Assembly (NCBI GenBank): GCA_903970165.1
Contig: CAJCHZ010000077.1
Span: 20,589 to 84,588, forward strand
From: Betaproteobacteria bacterium
GTDB lineage: Bacteria > Acidobacteriota > Terriglobia > Acidiferrales > UBA7541
Direction of reading: 5' to 3'
Length of the DNA stretch: 64,000 nucleotides
A program made the position numbers and the translations under genes. Below are positions 8,364 to 16,879 of this stretch, piece after piece. The notes below the pieces were generated by a model. It saw only the letters and a list, made by a program, of their open reading frames with translations. It had not been told where the DNA came from and did not search any database. Each line of letters starts with the position of its first letter. The first letter of the stretch is position 1.

Positions 8364-9847
8364 CCGGAGAGGCCGGAGCGCTTCTCCTCCGGCTCGGGCT
8401 TCGAACACCGCGCGAAAAACTGTCCTGCCAGCGCCAGCAACGCCGGGAAACATTCGAGCACATAGCGAGGCTCGGGCGTCTCGAGCGTGGTGAGGAACGC
8501 CGTGCGCAGCAGGATAAACGCAAGCAGCAAACCGGTAGCGGGCCATAGAACGGAACTTTCCCGACCTAATCGCCACACGCCACAAATAGCAAGCGCTGCA
8601 CACAAAACATTCAAAACAAAAAACCCGATCGTGACGGATAGATCGACCGGATCTTCCCGCCATGATTCTTTTAGAGGAAACACCTGGCCCGAAAATGGGA
8701 GCAGCTCGATGCGCGGCGTAAACCACATGGTGAAGCCTCGCGCCACGGGGAGCCAGAGATAAGTCCGCAGCGGATGGCGCGTTGTACGCTCGCGCGCCAG
8801 TTCTCCGAAGGCCACGTCCTCCTCGGGATTCAGCGTAACGTCATTGTTGTATTGCTCCAGCAGCGCGCCGACCCGCTCCTTCTCCTCCGGCGTGTCAAAC
8901 GCCCGCTGCGGAATATCCTCGACGTTGATCACTTCTCCGTTCAACTTCCACGGCACGAGATAACAATCGCTGAAGCGATAGAGCCACGTCTTCTCCCAGG
9001 CCATGAAACCCAGAGGAACGAACTCGCCGGGCAAGTTCAAGTATTTGGGGGCGAGAAATTGCACCTCGTGCAGCGTCTTCGCGTTACGAAGCACCCAAGG
9101 CGACAAAGCCACGGCGCACCCGGCGGCGGTAAGTGCGAGCAGTTGGAGTCCAAAAAGGAGTCGCCGCTTCCGCAGCCAGAGCAAAGCCAGCAAAATCCAA
9201 GCTACAACGAGGAGCAGTGGCGTTTCGGGGCGAAACAATGTTCCCATGCCGATGAGAAATCCCGCCGCCAGCGCGAGGAGGGATTCCGCGTGACGCGAGG
9301 CCCACCCTTTTGCCAAGGGCACCGATTGGCCTCCGACGGCGTGCCAAATTAACGCGAGAAGCGCCACCAACGCGGCCGCGGTAAAAAATCCAGCGAACAC
9401 TTCTGTCAGAGGAGTTGCCGTATAGTTAGCCGTAAAGGGGCAGAGCGCCGCGAGCCAAAGCGTCACAATAAACACGCGCCGCCAGCACTGCGGATTCGGC
9501 CTCAGCAATCCTAATAGCGCAGCCAGGCTGGCTGTTAACAGACAGCTGCACAAATCCACGGCCGCTTGCGCCAGCATCACAAAAAAACGGGCATCCGCGC
9601 CTACCCGCCGCGTCACGGCGTAAACAATCGCCAGAAACGCGGGGTAACCCGGCATGCGCACGTCCACGGGCGTAAGTGCGTCATCAATTGTTATCGCGTA
9701 AAGATGATGTTGCAGCCAGTTCGTAGCCAGCTGCTCGTAAAGGGGGATGTCCCCGGAATTGCTGGCGGGATACTTAAGTATGAAAAAGAGACGCAGGCCG
9801 AGGCCAGCTGCTAATGCGAGGATGGAGTGCGATAAAATTCGCTTCAT
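8336..9847 (-). CDS. GT39/ArnT-like membrane glycosyltransferase
   Basis: This 503-residue polytopic membrane protein resembles the dolichyl-phosphate-mannose/ArnT (GT-C) superfamily. The first TM helix (SHSILALAAGLGLRLFFIL) is followed by a loop with an acidic residue (SNSGDIPLYEQLATNWL) where GT-C enzymes keep their catalytic Asp, and then RMPGYPAFLAIVYA. About ten further hydrophobic segments follow, and the C-terminal third is soluble-like. Such enzymes transfer a sugar from a polyprenyl-phosphate donor on the outer face of the inner membrane. The start at ATG 9847 gives a membrane-type N-terminus; longer in-frame starts exist. The gene is divergent from the next one, with a 99-bp gap. 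Confidence 0.72.
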   Translation of the reverse strand: MKRILSHSILALAAGLGLRLFFILKYPASNSGDIPLYEQLATNWLQHHLYAITIDDALTPVDVRMPGYPAFLAIVYAVTRRVGADARFFVMLAQAAVDLCSCLLTASLAALLGLLRPNPQCWRRVFIVTLWLAALCPFTANYTATPLTEVFAGFFTAAALVALLALIWHAVGGQSVPLAKGWASRHAESLLALAAGFLIGMGTLFRPETPLLLVVAWILLALLWLRKRRLLFGLQLLALTAAGCAVALSPWVLRNAKTLHEVQFLAPKYLNLPGEFVPLGFMAWEKTWLYRFSDCYLVPWKLNGEVINVEDIPQRAFDTPEEKERVGALLEQYNNDVTLNPEEDVAFGELARERTTRHPLRTYLWLPVARGFTMWFTPRIELLPFSGQVFPLKESWREDPVDLSVTIGFFVLNVLCAALAICGVWRLGRESSVLWPATGLLLAFILLRTAFLTTLETPEPRYVLECFPALLALAGQFFARCSKPEPEEKRSGLSGYLSSTGSG

Positions 9848-9946
9848 GAACGCCACGCATCTTACAATAGAGAGGACGGAATCGCGCAGACGGATCGGGC
9901 CAGCCCACAGCCCGTTGCCGGCCATGCGCCAGGTCTCTAGGCATTC

Positions 9947-12900
9947 ATGAAAGAACGCGGCCCTATATTTTACGACGCGCAGCGCGCCCGATGGAGGCGC
10001 ACGCGCCGGACTATGGAAATCACCGGCGCGCTGCTGACGCTGTTGCTCGCCTATTTCTTTGTGACGATCGTCGTAACAGTCGAGCTTCCCGGCGGACTTC
10101 TGCCGGACGTGAAATCTCCTTTTCACGCGCTTAAGGTGGCAAAGAAGAAACCTGTGGCCCTACGCGAGGGCCGGCGCAAACGCGTTGCGGACATTGGCAC
10201 AGTGCCGGCAAGCTACGACCCGCTGCGGGCAGCTTTTTATGTGAGCTGGGATGCCAACAGCCTGGCCTCGCTCAGAAAACACTACAAAGACATCGACTTG
10301 CTGATCCCCGAGCAGTTGCACGGCGTGACGCCCGACGGCGCGATCACCATTGTGGACTATACGCACAACCAAACTCGTCCCGTGAAAGCCACGCCGGCCG
10401 AGGCGATTGCTTTGTTGAAGGGGGATGAACTGCATCAGTGGATGCACTCCCTAAATCCGCCAATCGAATTGCCGATGATGGGGATGCTGGATAATTACGA
10501 CGGAACCGTTTGGCGCATTGAAGAGATGGCCGCAATGCTTGCGAATCCGGCCGCGCGGCATGGTCTCATCCAAAGTGTGACGCAATATGCGGTACTGGCG
10601 CATCAAGCGGGTATCGTCGTGGATTTCGAGGAAGTGCCTGACGCGAGCCAGGTGCACTTCCGGGAGTTTGCCGCGGAACTTGCGGCGTCTCTGCACGCGG
10701 CTGGTCTGAAGCTGATGATTTCGCTCCCGGCGCGCGACGACGATTACGATTACGAATTTTTCGGCAAGCAATGCGACGCCATCATTCTGATGAATTACGA
10801 TCAGCACTGGCTTACTTCGCCGCCTGGGCCGATCGCCGCGCAGGACTGGTATGTAGAGAATCTGCGACAGTTGCTCGAAGTTGTGCCGGCGCAGAAACTT
10901 GTCGTGGGTATCGCCAACTATGCTTACGACTGGGGCGAGACGAAGAAGAAGGGCGTCTGGTCGGGCGCGGAGTTCAGCGTTCAAGAAGCGCTCTTGCACG
11001 CATACGAATCGGAAACCGACGTTGAGTTCGATGAAGCTTCGTTGAATCCGCACTACTCCTATTCTGACGAGCAGAATCAGACTCATCACGTGTGGTTGCT
11101 CGATGCCGTGACGGCGTACAACCAACTTCGCGCGAGTGAGCGGATGGGTGTGCAAGGGACGGCACTTTGGCGAATGGGTTCCTCGGACTCTTCCATTTGG
11201 CCGATCTGGGATGCCACGCGGCCGGACGATGCGGCTCGTCAAAAAATCAAGGACATTCCGCCGGGGCCGGATCTGACGTTGGAAGGGAATGGAGACATCT
11301 GGCATTTTGCCGACACTCCAAAACCGGGGCGGCGCAGTTTCGTGTACGAAGCTTCCACGGATTTGTTCATCGACGAAACTTACGAACAGTATCCGCTGTC
11401 CTACGACATTGACCAGATGGGCGGGACGAAAGAGAAGAAGCTGGTGCTGTCTTTCGATGACGGGCCCGACCCGCGGTGGACTCCGAAAATTCTCGACGTA
11501 CTGAAAGAAAAACAGGCCCCGGCGGTTTTTTTTATTGTCGGCGAAGTGGCCAACGAGCATCCTGAGATTCTCAAGCGCGAATATGCGGAAGGCCATGAAA
11601 TCGGAAACCATACCTTCACGCATCCGCAGTTCGATCAAATTTCGCATACCGAAATCAAGTGGCAGTTGAACCTTACGCAGCGGCTGATTGAAAGCACCCT
11701 TGGAGTGAAGTCCATTCTCTTCCGTCCGCCATACGGAATTGATCATCAGCCGGAATATGCAGAAGAAGTCGCTCAGCTGCCGCTAGTGCAGGACATGGGT
11801 TACCTGATTGTCGGCCAGCGCATTGATCCCGACGATTGGAGCGAGCCGGACGGAAAGAATCAGATGCCCGCCGCGGACATCCTGCAAAACGTTTTGCGCC
11901 AGGTGGACAAGGGCAACATCATCCTGATGCATGATGGCGGTGGCGAACGAGCACAGACTGTGGCGGCTCTGCCGATGGTTATCGATGCGCTAAGAGCGCG
12001 CGGTTATCAATTTGTTTCCGTTGCGGATCTGATCGGCAGAACGCGGGCGGGCGTGATGCTGCCGCTTTCTCCGCAGGAGCGATTCGAAGCGCGCGCGGAC
12101 GGCTTGATTTTCACCATTTTCCAGGCGTTTCGGTTTGGCATCGCCACGATTTTCATTGTCGGCATCATTCTTGTCAGCGGCCGGGCGATTGTCATCGGTG
12201 TTCTTGCTTTGATTGAAAAGCTGCGCGCCGATAATGCCGTGATGCCGGTCCCGGAGCCCGCCGTCACCGTGCTGATCCCCGCGCACAATGAAGAGAACGT
12301 CGTCGTCCAGACAGTTACTTCCGTGCTCGCGTCGGATGTGAAATCACTGCGCGTTATTGTCGTGAACGATGGGTCGACGGACAGCACCGGTCCCAAGCTT
12401 GACGTTTCGTTTGGGAATGATCCTCGCGTTCGAATCATTCACCAGGTCAATCGCGGCAAAGCGGCCTCGCTGCATCGCGCGCTGGGCGAAGTGAAGACGG
12501 AGATTGTTGTCACTATCGACGCGGATACAGAGATCGAGCCGGACGCCATCAGCAAACTGCTTCGCCATTTTTCCGACCCGAAAGTCGGTGCCGTGGCTGG
12601 CAACGTCAAAGTTGGCAACCGCTCGCGGTGGCTCACGCGCTGGCAGGCGCTCGAATACATCACCAGCCAAAACATGGAAAAGCGCGCATTTGATTTGCTG
12701 AATTGCATTACCGTCGTGCCGGGCGCGCTCGGGGCGTGGCGAAAGGAAGCCATCGAAGCCGCTGGCGGAATCACGGCGGACACCGTTGCGGAAGACGCGG
12801 ACCTGACCATCGGCATTCGGCGTCTCGGCTGGCGCATCAGTTATGATGAGGAAGCTATCGCCTGGACCGAAGCTCCCGAAACTCCCGGCGCCTTGATTCG

Positions 12901-13399
12901 CCAGCGATTCCGCTGGACCTTTGGCACGTTGCAATCGTTCTGGAAGCACAGCGACACCTTATTTCGCCCCAAGTACGGCACGCTCGGCTGGATTGCTCTG
13001 CCGAACATCTTTGTGTTTCAGCTTGTTCTGCCGCTGATCTCTCCGGTCATTGACCTGATGTTCTTCGGCTCGCTGTTCCTGTGGGGGCTGGCCCAGTTCC
13101 GTATTACAAAGCTGCCGCAGCTCTGGACGGCGGCGGACGTCGAGAAGTCCGTCATTTTCTTCCTGGGTTTCCTGCTGATTGATATCCTGACGTGCGTCGT
13201 GGCGTTTGCTCTCGAAAGAAAAGAAGATTGGACTCTACTTGTGCCGGTTCTTCTCCAGCGCTTTTACTACCGCCAGCTGATGTACGTCGTGCTGTTCCGT
13301 TCCGTGAAAGAAGCGGTGAGCGGACGCCCTGTGGGCTGGCGTGGCGTGGAACCCGAAGCGCCGCGTTCGGCTGAACCTGTTTTGCATGGCCAAAACTGA
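9947..13399 (+). CDS. GH18-like / polysaccharide deacetylase / GT2 trifunctional membrane protein
   Basis: One 1150-residue chain joins three enzyme modules. After a TM anchor (about 24-46) comes a GH18-like barrel (about 70-450) with VVDFEEV at 224-230; the last Asp and the catalytic Glu of DxxDxDxE remain but the first two Asp are replaced. A NodB deacetylase follows (about 495-690) with SFDDGPDP, HTFTH and RPPYG. A TM segment near 715-745 leads to a processive GT2 domain (about 760-1000) with VNDGSTD, DADT, ED and RQRFRW. C-terminal TM helices end the chain. The modules correspond to PgaB plus PgaC functions, so synthesis, deacetylation and trimming of a poly-N-acetylglucosamine-like polymer is a reasonable inference. 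Confidence 0.9.
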   Translation: MKERGPIFYDAQRARWRRTRRTMEITGALLTLLLAYFFVTIVVTVELPGGLLPDVKSPFHALKVAKKKPVALREGRRKRVADIGTVPASYDPLRAAFYVSWDANSLASLRKHYKDIDLLIPEQLHGVTPDGAITIVDYTHNQTRPVKATPAEAIALLKGDELHQWMHSLNPPIELPMMGMLDNYDGTVWRIEEMAAMLANPAARHGLIQSVTQYAVLAHQAGIVVDFEEVPDASQVHFREFAAELAASLHAAGLKLMISLPARDDDYDYEFFGKQCDAIILMNYDQHWLTSPPGPIAAQDWYVENLRQLLEVVPAQKLVVGIANYAYDWGETKKKGVWSGAEFSVQEALLHAYESETDVEFDEASLNPHYSYSDEQNQTHHVWLLDAVTAYNQLRASERMGVQGTALWRMGSSDSSIWPIWDATRPDDAARQKIKDIPPGPDLTLEGNGDIWHFADTPKPGRRSFVYEASTDLFIDETYEQYPLSYDIDQMGGTKEKKLVLSFDDGPDPRWTPKILDVLKEKQAPAVFFIVGEVANEHPEILKREYAEGHEIGNHTFTHPQFDQISHTEIKWQLNLTQRLIESTLGVKSILFRPPYGIDHQPEYAEEVAQLPLVQDMGYLIVGQRIDPDDWSEPDGKNQMPAADILQNVLRQVDKGNIILMHDGGGERAQTVAALPMVIDALRARGYQFVSVADLIGRTRAGVMLPLSPQERFEARADGLIFTIFQAFRFGIATIFIVGIILVSGRAIVIGVLALIEKLRADNAVMPVPEPAVTVLIPAHNEENVVVQTVTSVLASDVKSLRVIVVNDGSTDSTGPKLDVSFGNDPRVRIIHQVNRGKAASLHRALGEVKTEIVVTIDADTEIEPDAISKLLRHFSDPKVGAVAGNVKVGNRSRWLTRWQALEYITSQNMEKRAFDLLNCITVVPGALGAWRKEAIEAAGGITADTVAEDADLTIGIRRLGWRISYDEEAIAWTEAPETPGALIRQRFRWTFGTLQSFWKHSDTLFRPKYGTLGWIALPNIFVFQLVLPLISPVIDLMFFGSLFLWGLAQFRITKLPQLWTAADVEKSVIFFLGFLLIDILTCVVAFALERKEDWTLLVPVLLQRFYYRQLMYVVLFRSVKEAVSGRPVGWRGVEPEAPRSAEPVLHGQN

Positions 13400-13474
13400 C
13401 TGCTCCCGCTCCTCGGCTCCGCGTGGCTCTGCCCACGGCACATCTCAGCTCACTGATACACTGATTCGCGTGAG

Positions 13475-14683
13475 ATGACGACAATTTTCCATGTCTATGC
13501 GACCGGAATCCTAGGAATCATAACGCTGGGGATCTGGCTGCATTTGTTTTTCGGCCGTGGCTGGTTTTGGAATGTCAAAAAAGTGGACGCCGACGGCGAG
13601 AAAGTCCCGGCCATGGATGACTGGCCCGGCGTGATCGCGGTGATTGCTGCGCGGAATGAGGCTGAAACGATCGGGCACGTGGTCACGAATTTGATCCAGC
13701 AGGATTACTTGGGAAAATGTTCCGTTGTGATTGTGGATGATCACAGCGAGGACGAGACCGCAAGTATCGCAAAGAAAGTTGCGATCGAGAGTGGCGCCGA
13801 AGCGCGAGTGCGGGTCATCCATGCTTCCAACTTGCCGGACGGTTGGACGGGAAAGATGTGGGCGCTTAACGAAGGTGTCGCCAGCACACAAGTTTCGGGC
13901 GTGCAAACAGAAGCGCCAGGGTTTTTATGGTTCACGGATGCAGACGTGGCGCATGCGCCGGATACACTGCGGAGGCTCGTAGCATGGGCGCAGCGAGATA
14001 AACTAGACCTCGGGTCGCTGATGGTGCTCCTGCGAGCAAATAATTTTCCTGAGCGAGCGCTAATTCCCGCGTTTCTCTATTTTTTTCTGATGCTGTATCC
14101 GCCGCGGTGGATTGCCGACGAAGAGCTGGGCACTGCGGGCGCCGCGGGTGGCTGCATACTTTTGAAGCGCGAGGCCTTGGAGCGTATCGGAGGCTTAGCC
14201 GCAATTCGCCGCGAAGTAATTGATGACTGCGCGCTGGCGCGAGCCGTTAAGAGCATGGGCGGTCGCGTCTCGATGCGGCTCACAAGAAAAAGCACAAGTT
14301 TGCGACCGTACGGAACATTCGCCGAAATTCGAGATCTCATCGCCAGAACGGCTTTCACGCAACTGCGCTATTCGTCACTTCAGTTGGCGGGCACGCTTGT
14401 GGGGATGTTTTTGACCTACATCGCGCCAGTTGCACTACTTTTCGCGCACGATTCCTCTGCAAAAATTCTCGGTCTCATCGCGTGTTTTCTGATGTTCGTT
14501 TCATTCCTTCCAACGGTGCGCTTTTACCGGCTGACGCCGTTTTGGGCGCCGCTGCTGCCGCTTGTTGCTGCGTTCTATTCTTATGCGACCTGGCTTTCCG
14601 CCTTGCGTTACTGGCGCGGCCATGGCGGCCAATGGAAAGGCCGCGCGCAAGCACCCGAAAAGCCCCAGCGTTCCGTATACTAA
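13475..14683 (+). CDS. HpnB-like family 2 glycosyltransferase
   Basis: This 402-residue membrane-bound GT2 protein has an N-terminal TM helix, the nucleotide-sugar motifs VDDHSEDET and FTDADVAH, the catalytic-base region IDDCALARAV, and three or so C-terminal TM helices. The segment LPDGWTGKMWALNEG and the overall length match hopene-associated glycosyltransferase HpnB. No squalene-hopene cyclase or other hpn gene is nearby, so a hopanoid role is inferred only from similarity. It follows the large GH18/deacetylase/GT2 gene by 75 bp on the same strand and may share its transcript. Confidence 0.75.
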   Translation: MTTIFHVYATGILGIITLGIWLHLFFGRGWFWNVKKVDADGEKVPAMDDWPGVIAVIAARNEAETIGHVVTNLIQQDYLGKCSVVIVDDHSEDETASIAKKVAIESGAEARVRVIHASNLPDGWTGKMWALNEGVASTQVSGVQTEAPGFLWFTDADVAHAPDTLRRLVAWAQRDKLDLGSLMVLLRANNFPERALIPAFLYFFLMLYPPRWIADEELGTAGAAGGCILLKREALERIGGLAAIRREVIDDCALARAVKSMGGRVSMRLTRKSTSLRPYGTFAEIRDLIARTAFTQLRYSSLQLAGTLVGMFLTYIAPVALLFAHDSSAKILGLIACFLMFVSFLPTVRFYRLTPFWAPLLPLVAAFYSYATWLSALRYWRGHGGQWKGRAQAPEKPQRSVY

Positions 14684-14728
14684 AGCGGATTTGCTGTCCG
14701 GAAGATTGCAGATCATCGCAGATAAGAG

Positions 14729-15226
14729 ATGGCTACCATCAAATTCGCCTACGACGTTCCGCTCGAACAAACGATGGAATTTGATTCCATTTATCCTGAA
14801 GGCCTACAATTCGCGCTCGACGACAAACAAACGCTTCGCAATATGCCCGGAGGGATTTTTGTCTGGATGCGGGTGGATGGCGCGCTTGCCGGCGAAGCCT
14901 ACGGCATTCCCATTTCGGAGTACGACGAACCGATCGAAGGGCTCGCCGATCTCACCGACGAGGAAAAGCATGGCGCGATCTACTGCTATTCCAACACGAT
15001 CCTTCCGGCCTTTCAGCGGCGCGGATTCGGAGACATCCTTAAATCGCACTGGCTCGGACTTGTTGTGAGCAAAGGATTCAAGACCGTTTACGGGCACGCG
15101 CGTCCCGGGGCAAGCCAGGCGTTAAACGCAAAGTTTGGCGCGGTCTTTCTGGCGGAGTTTCCCGATTGGTATGGCACCGGCGAGACCTACAAAATGTACC
15201 GTTTGGCACTCGATGGGACTTCCTGA
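14729..15226 (+). CDS. GNAT-family N-acetyltransferase
   Basis: This 165-residue protein has the GNAT acetyl-CoA site as LPAFQRRGFGDILKSHWL (Q/RxxGxG/A type), followed by GFKTVYGHARPGASQALNAKFG, which fits the last strands and helix of the fold. The N-terminal part (MATIKFAYDVPLEQTMEFDS) is less conserved. The start at ATG 14729 is 45 bp after the HpnB-like gene on the same strand. The substrate is not predictable from the sequence. Confidence 0.75.
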   Translation: MATIKFAYDVPLEQTMEFDSIYPEGLQFALDDKQTLRNMPGGIFVWMRVDGALAGEAYGIPISEYDEPIEGLADLTDEEKHGAIYCYSNTILPAFQRRGFGDILKSHWLGLVVSKGFKTVYGHARPGASQALNAKFGAVFLAEFPDWYGTGETYKMYRLALDGTS

Positions 15227-15278
15227 AAGCGTTTCGGTGAGGTTCTGCGGGGTCGCTGCCATTCTCTCCAGCTTTCGA

Positions 15279-16049
15279 TCACTTTCTTAGCAACAAAAAC
15301 GAGTAGCCGAATCCGAAGTACGTTTTGGGTGCTGCCGAAGAAAGGCCGATGCCGATGTGGAAATCAATCTGGTGGCGGGATGTCAATTTGTAAGCAGTTC
15401 CAAAGTGAATCTGTTGTCGAGAACCGACGCGCTGAGGAAAGTCGCCTGCGTATTCGACAAATGCATCCCACGGAGTGGTCAGTTGGCGGTCGGCGAAGAA
15501 AGTGGTCTCCCCGGTGAAATCTCGTTTACCCTCCACCGTCGGCCAATAGAAGGCTACTTGACCACCGGCCGTCCACTTCTTCGTGACCGCGCGAGACCAG
15601 GGCACCTGAAGGCCGGGGTCGTACCCATGACTCGAAATTTGTTTGGCGCCTGTCGGAAAGCTGAGAAAGAAGATGGCGGAGACATCGAATCCCGCCAAGG
15701 GACCAAGCTGCTGCTTCACCCCGGCCGAGATGTCGCCAAATCCAGAAATTCCCCCAGTCCCAGAGGTGACTGTGTCGAAGTAATCCGGAGCACTCAGCCG
15801 CAACTCGGTTTTCTGGAACAGCCCAGAGCGAAAATTGGATTCCGGAATGTCGAAAACGTATCGGCCCAGCGTGTCGGTGAACAGAAAGCCGTTTTCCATC
15901 TGAAATCCACCCTGGGGAACGACGACGCTGGAATTAGCGACGGCTGGCCTATCCGTTGAAATGATCACTTCGGATGAAGAATCCGCTTGCGCAAAAACAG
16001 GCGCTGCGGCCAGCAAGACAGCCAAAAGAAGCAGGTGGATGCGCAGCAT
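15279..16049 (-). CDS. Outer-membrane transporter-like protein (beta-barrel)
   Basis: From ATG 16049 the protein has 256 residues, with signal peptide MLRIHLLLLAVLLAAAPVFAQ and a mature part beginning STDRPAVANSSVVVPQGGFQMENGF. The alternating hydrophobic pattern, the glycine-rich turns and the terminal aromatic strand (TYFGFGYSFLLLRK) suggest an outer-membrane barrel of the MetA-pathway/phenol-degradation transporter type (PF13557). In-frame starts at 16067 and 16112 would lengthen the signal peptide; none has a clear ribosome-binding site. It is divergent from the molybdopterin-domain gene. The function is unknown. Confidence 0.62.
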   Translation of the reverse strand: MLRIHLLLLAVLLAAAPVFAQADSSSEVIISTDRPAVANSSVVVPQGGFQMENGFLFTDTLGRYVFDIPESNFRSGLFQKTELRLSAPDYFDTVTSGTGGISGFGDISAGVKQQLGPLAGFDVSAIFFLSFPTGAKQISSHGYDPGLQVPWSRAVTKKWTAGGQVAFYWPTVEGKRDFTGETTFFADRQLTTPWDAFVEYAGDFPQRVGSRQQIHFGTAYKLTSRHQIDFHIGIGLSSAAPKTYFGFGYSFLLLRK

Positions 16050-16147
16050 AGGAAGCGCAAAACACATTAACGGAACCAAAGAAAAACTTCCAGAACTCCA
16101 ATTGAAAAACAATTTCCAGCGAAGACGTGTCCCTGAAGGCCATACTC

Positions 16148-16732
16148 ATGCTGATTTGTTGCGCGATCCGCGGTATGCTCTCGTTTGTGATTTTGCGCAG
16201 GCACAAACTTGATTTGATCCCAATCGCACTTTTTGCGACCGTTTGCTTTGCATGCACCGTGCAGGCGCAGCAGCCCGCTGCGCCCCCCGCCGTGGCCGCG
16301 CCCTCGGACCAACTGCGAATTTCTGCGTACACAAAGCATGAAGACCTGGTGCTGAAGGCAGCCGACTTCAAGGCCCTTCCGCACATTAGCATCACAGTGC
16401 ACAACGAGCATGCCAACGCGGACGAAACGTACTCAGGAGTGCGAGTCTCCGATTTGCTTGCGAAATTGGGAGCCCCGTTGGGACGCGATTTGCGAGGAGC
16501 CGCTCTCGGCGGCTACATCGTCGCGACCGGTTCGGACGGATACGTCGCGGTGTTTGCCCTCGCCGAAGTGGATACGACTTTCCATTCCGGCGAGGTGATC
16601 GTCGCGGATAGCATGAACGGCCAGCCGCTTGACCCAAAGACGGGCGCGTTCCGGCTTGTGGTGAGTGAAGACAAGCGCCCCGCCCGCTGGGTGCGCAATC
16701 TTGTTAGCATCGAACTGAAATCCGCAAAATAG
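16148..16732 (+). CDS. Exported molybdopterin-dependent oxidoreductase-like domain protein
   Basis: A small (about 194-residue) exported protein. The signal region LIPIALFATVCFACTVQAQ is followed by a domain like the oxidoreductase molybdopterin-binding fold, with ETYSGVRVSDLLAKLGAP, GGYIVATGSDGYVAVFALAEVD and the ending RWVRNLVSIEL. Stand-alone domains of this kind often lack the cysteine that ligates Mo in sulfite oxidase; no cysteine lies in the equivalent region here, so cofactor binding is doubtful. ATG 16148 is chosen for a GAAGG 8 bases upstream; GTG 16127 and ATG 16175 are alternatives. Confidence 0.68.
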   Translation: MLICCAIRGMLSFVILRRHKLDLIPIALFATVCFACTVQAQQPAAPPAVAAPSDQLRISAYTKHEDLVLKAADFKALPHISITVHNEHANADETYSGVRVSDLLAKLGAPLGRDLRGAALGGYIVATGSDGYVAVFALAEVDTTFHSGEVIVADSMNGQPLDPKTGAFRLVVSEDKRPARWVRNLVSIELKSAK

Positions 16733-16879
16733 TTCTCGCAGCGAACGCCGGATCTTTAGCACTTCATGGAGCCCGTGCATTGCCTGACGGGTCGCACCAG
16801 CGTATATTGGCGTCTCGCAAAGCCGATTGCAGACGTGTAGCTTCCGTGAAATTTCATTCCAGGGTGTGGTGGAGGGACT

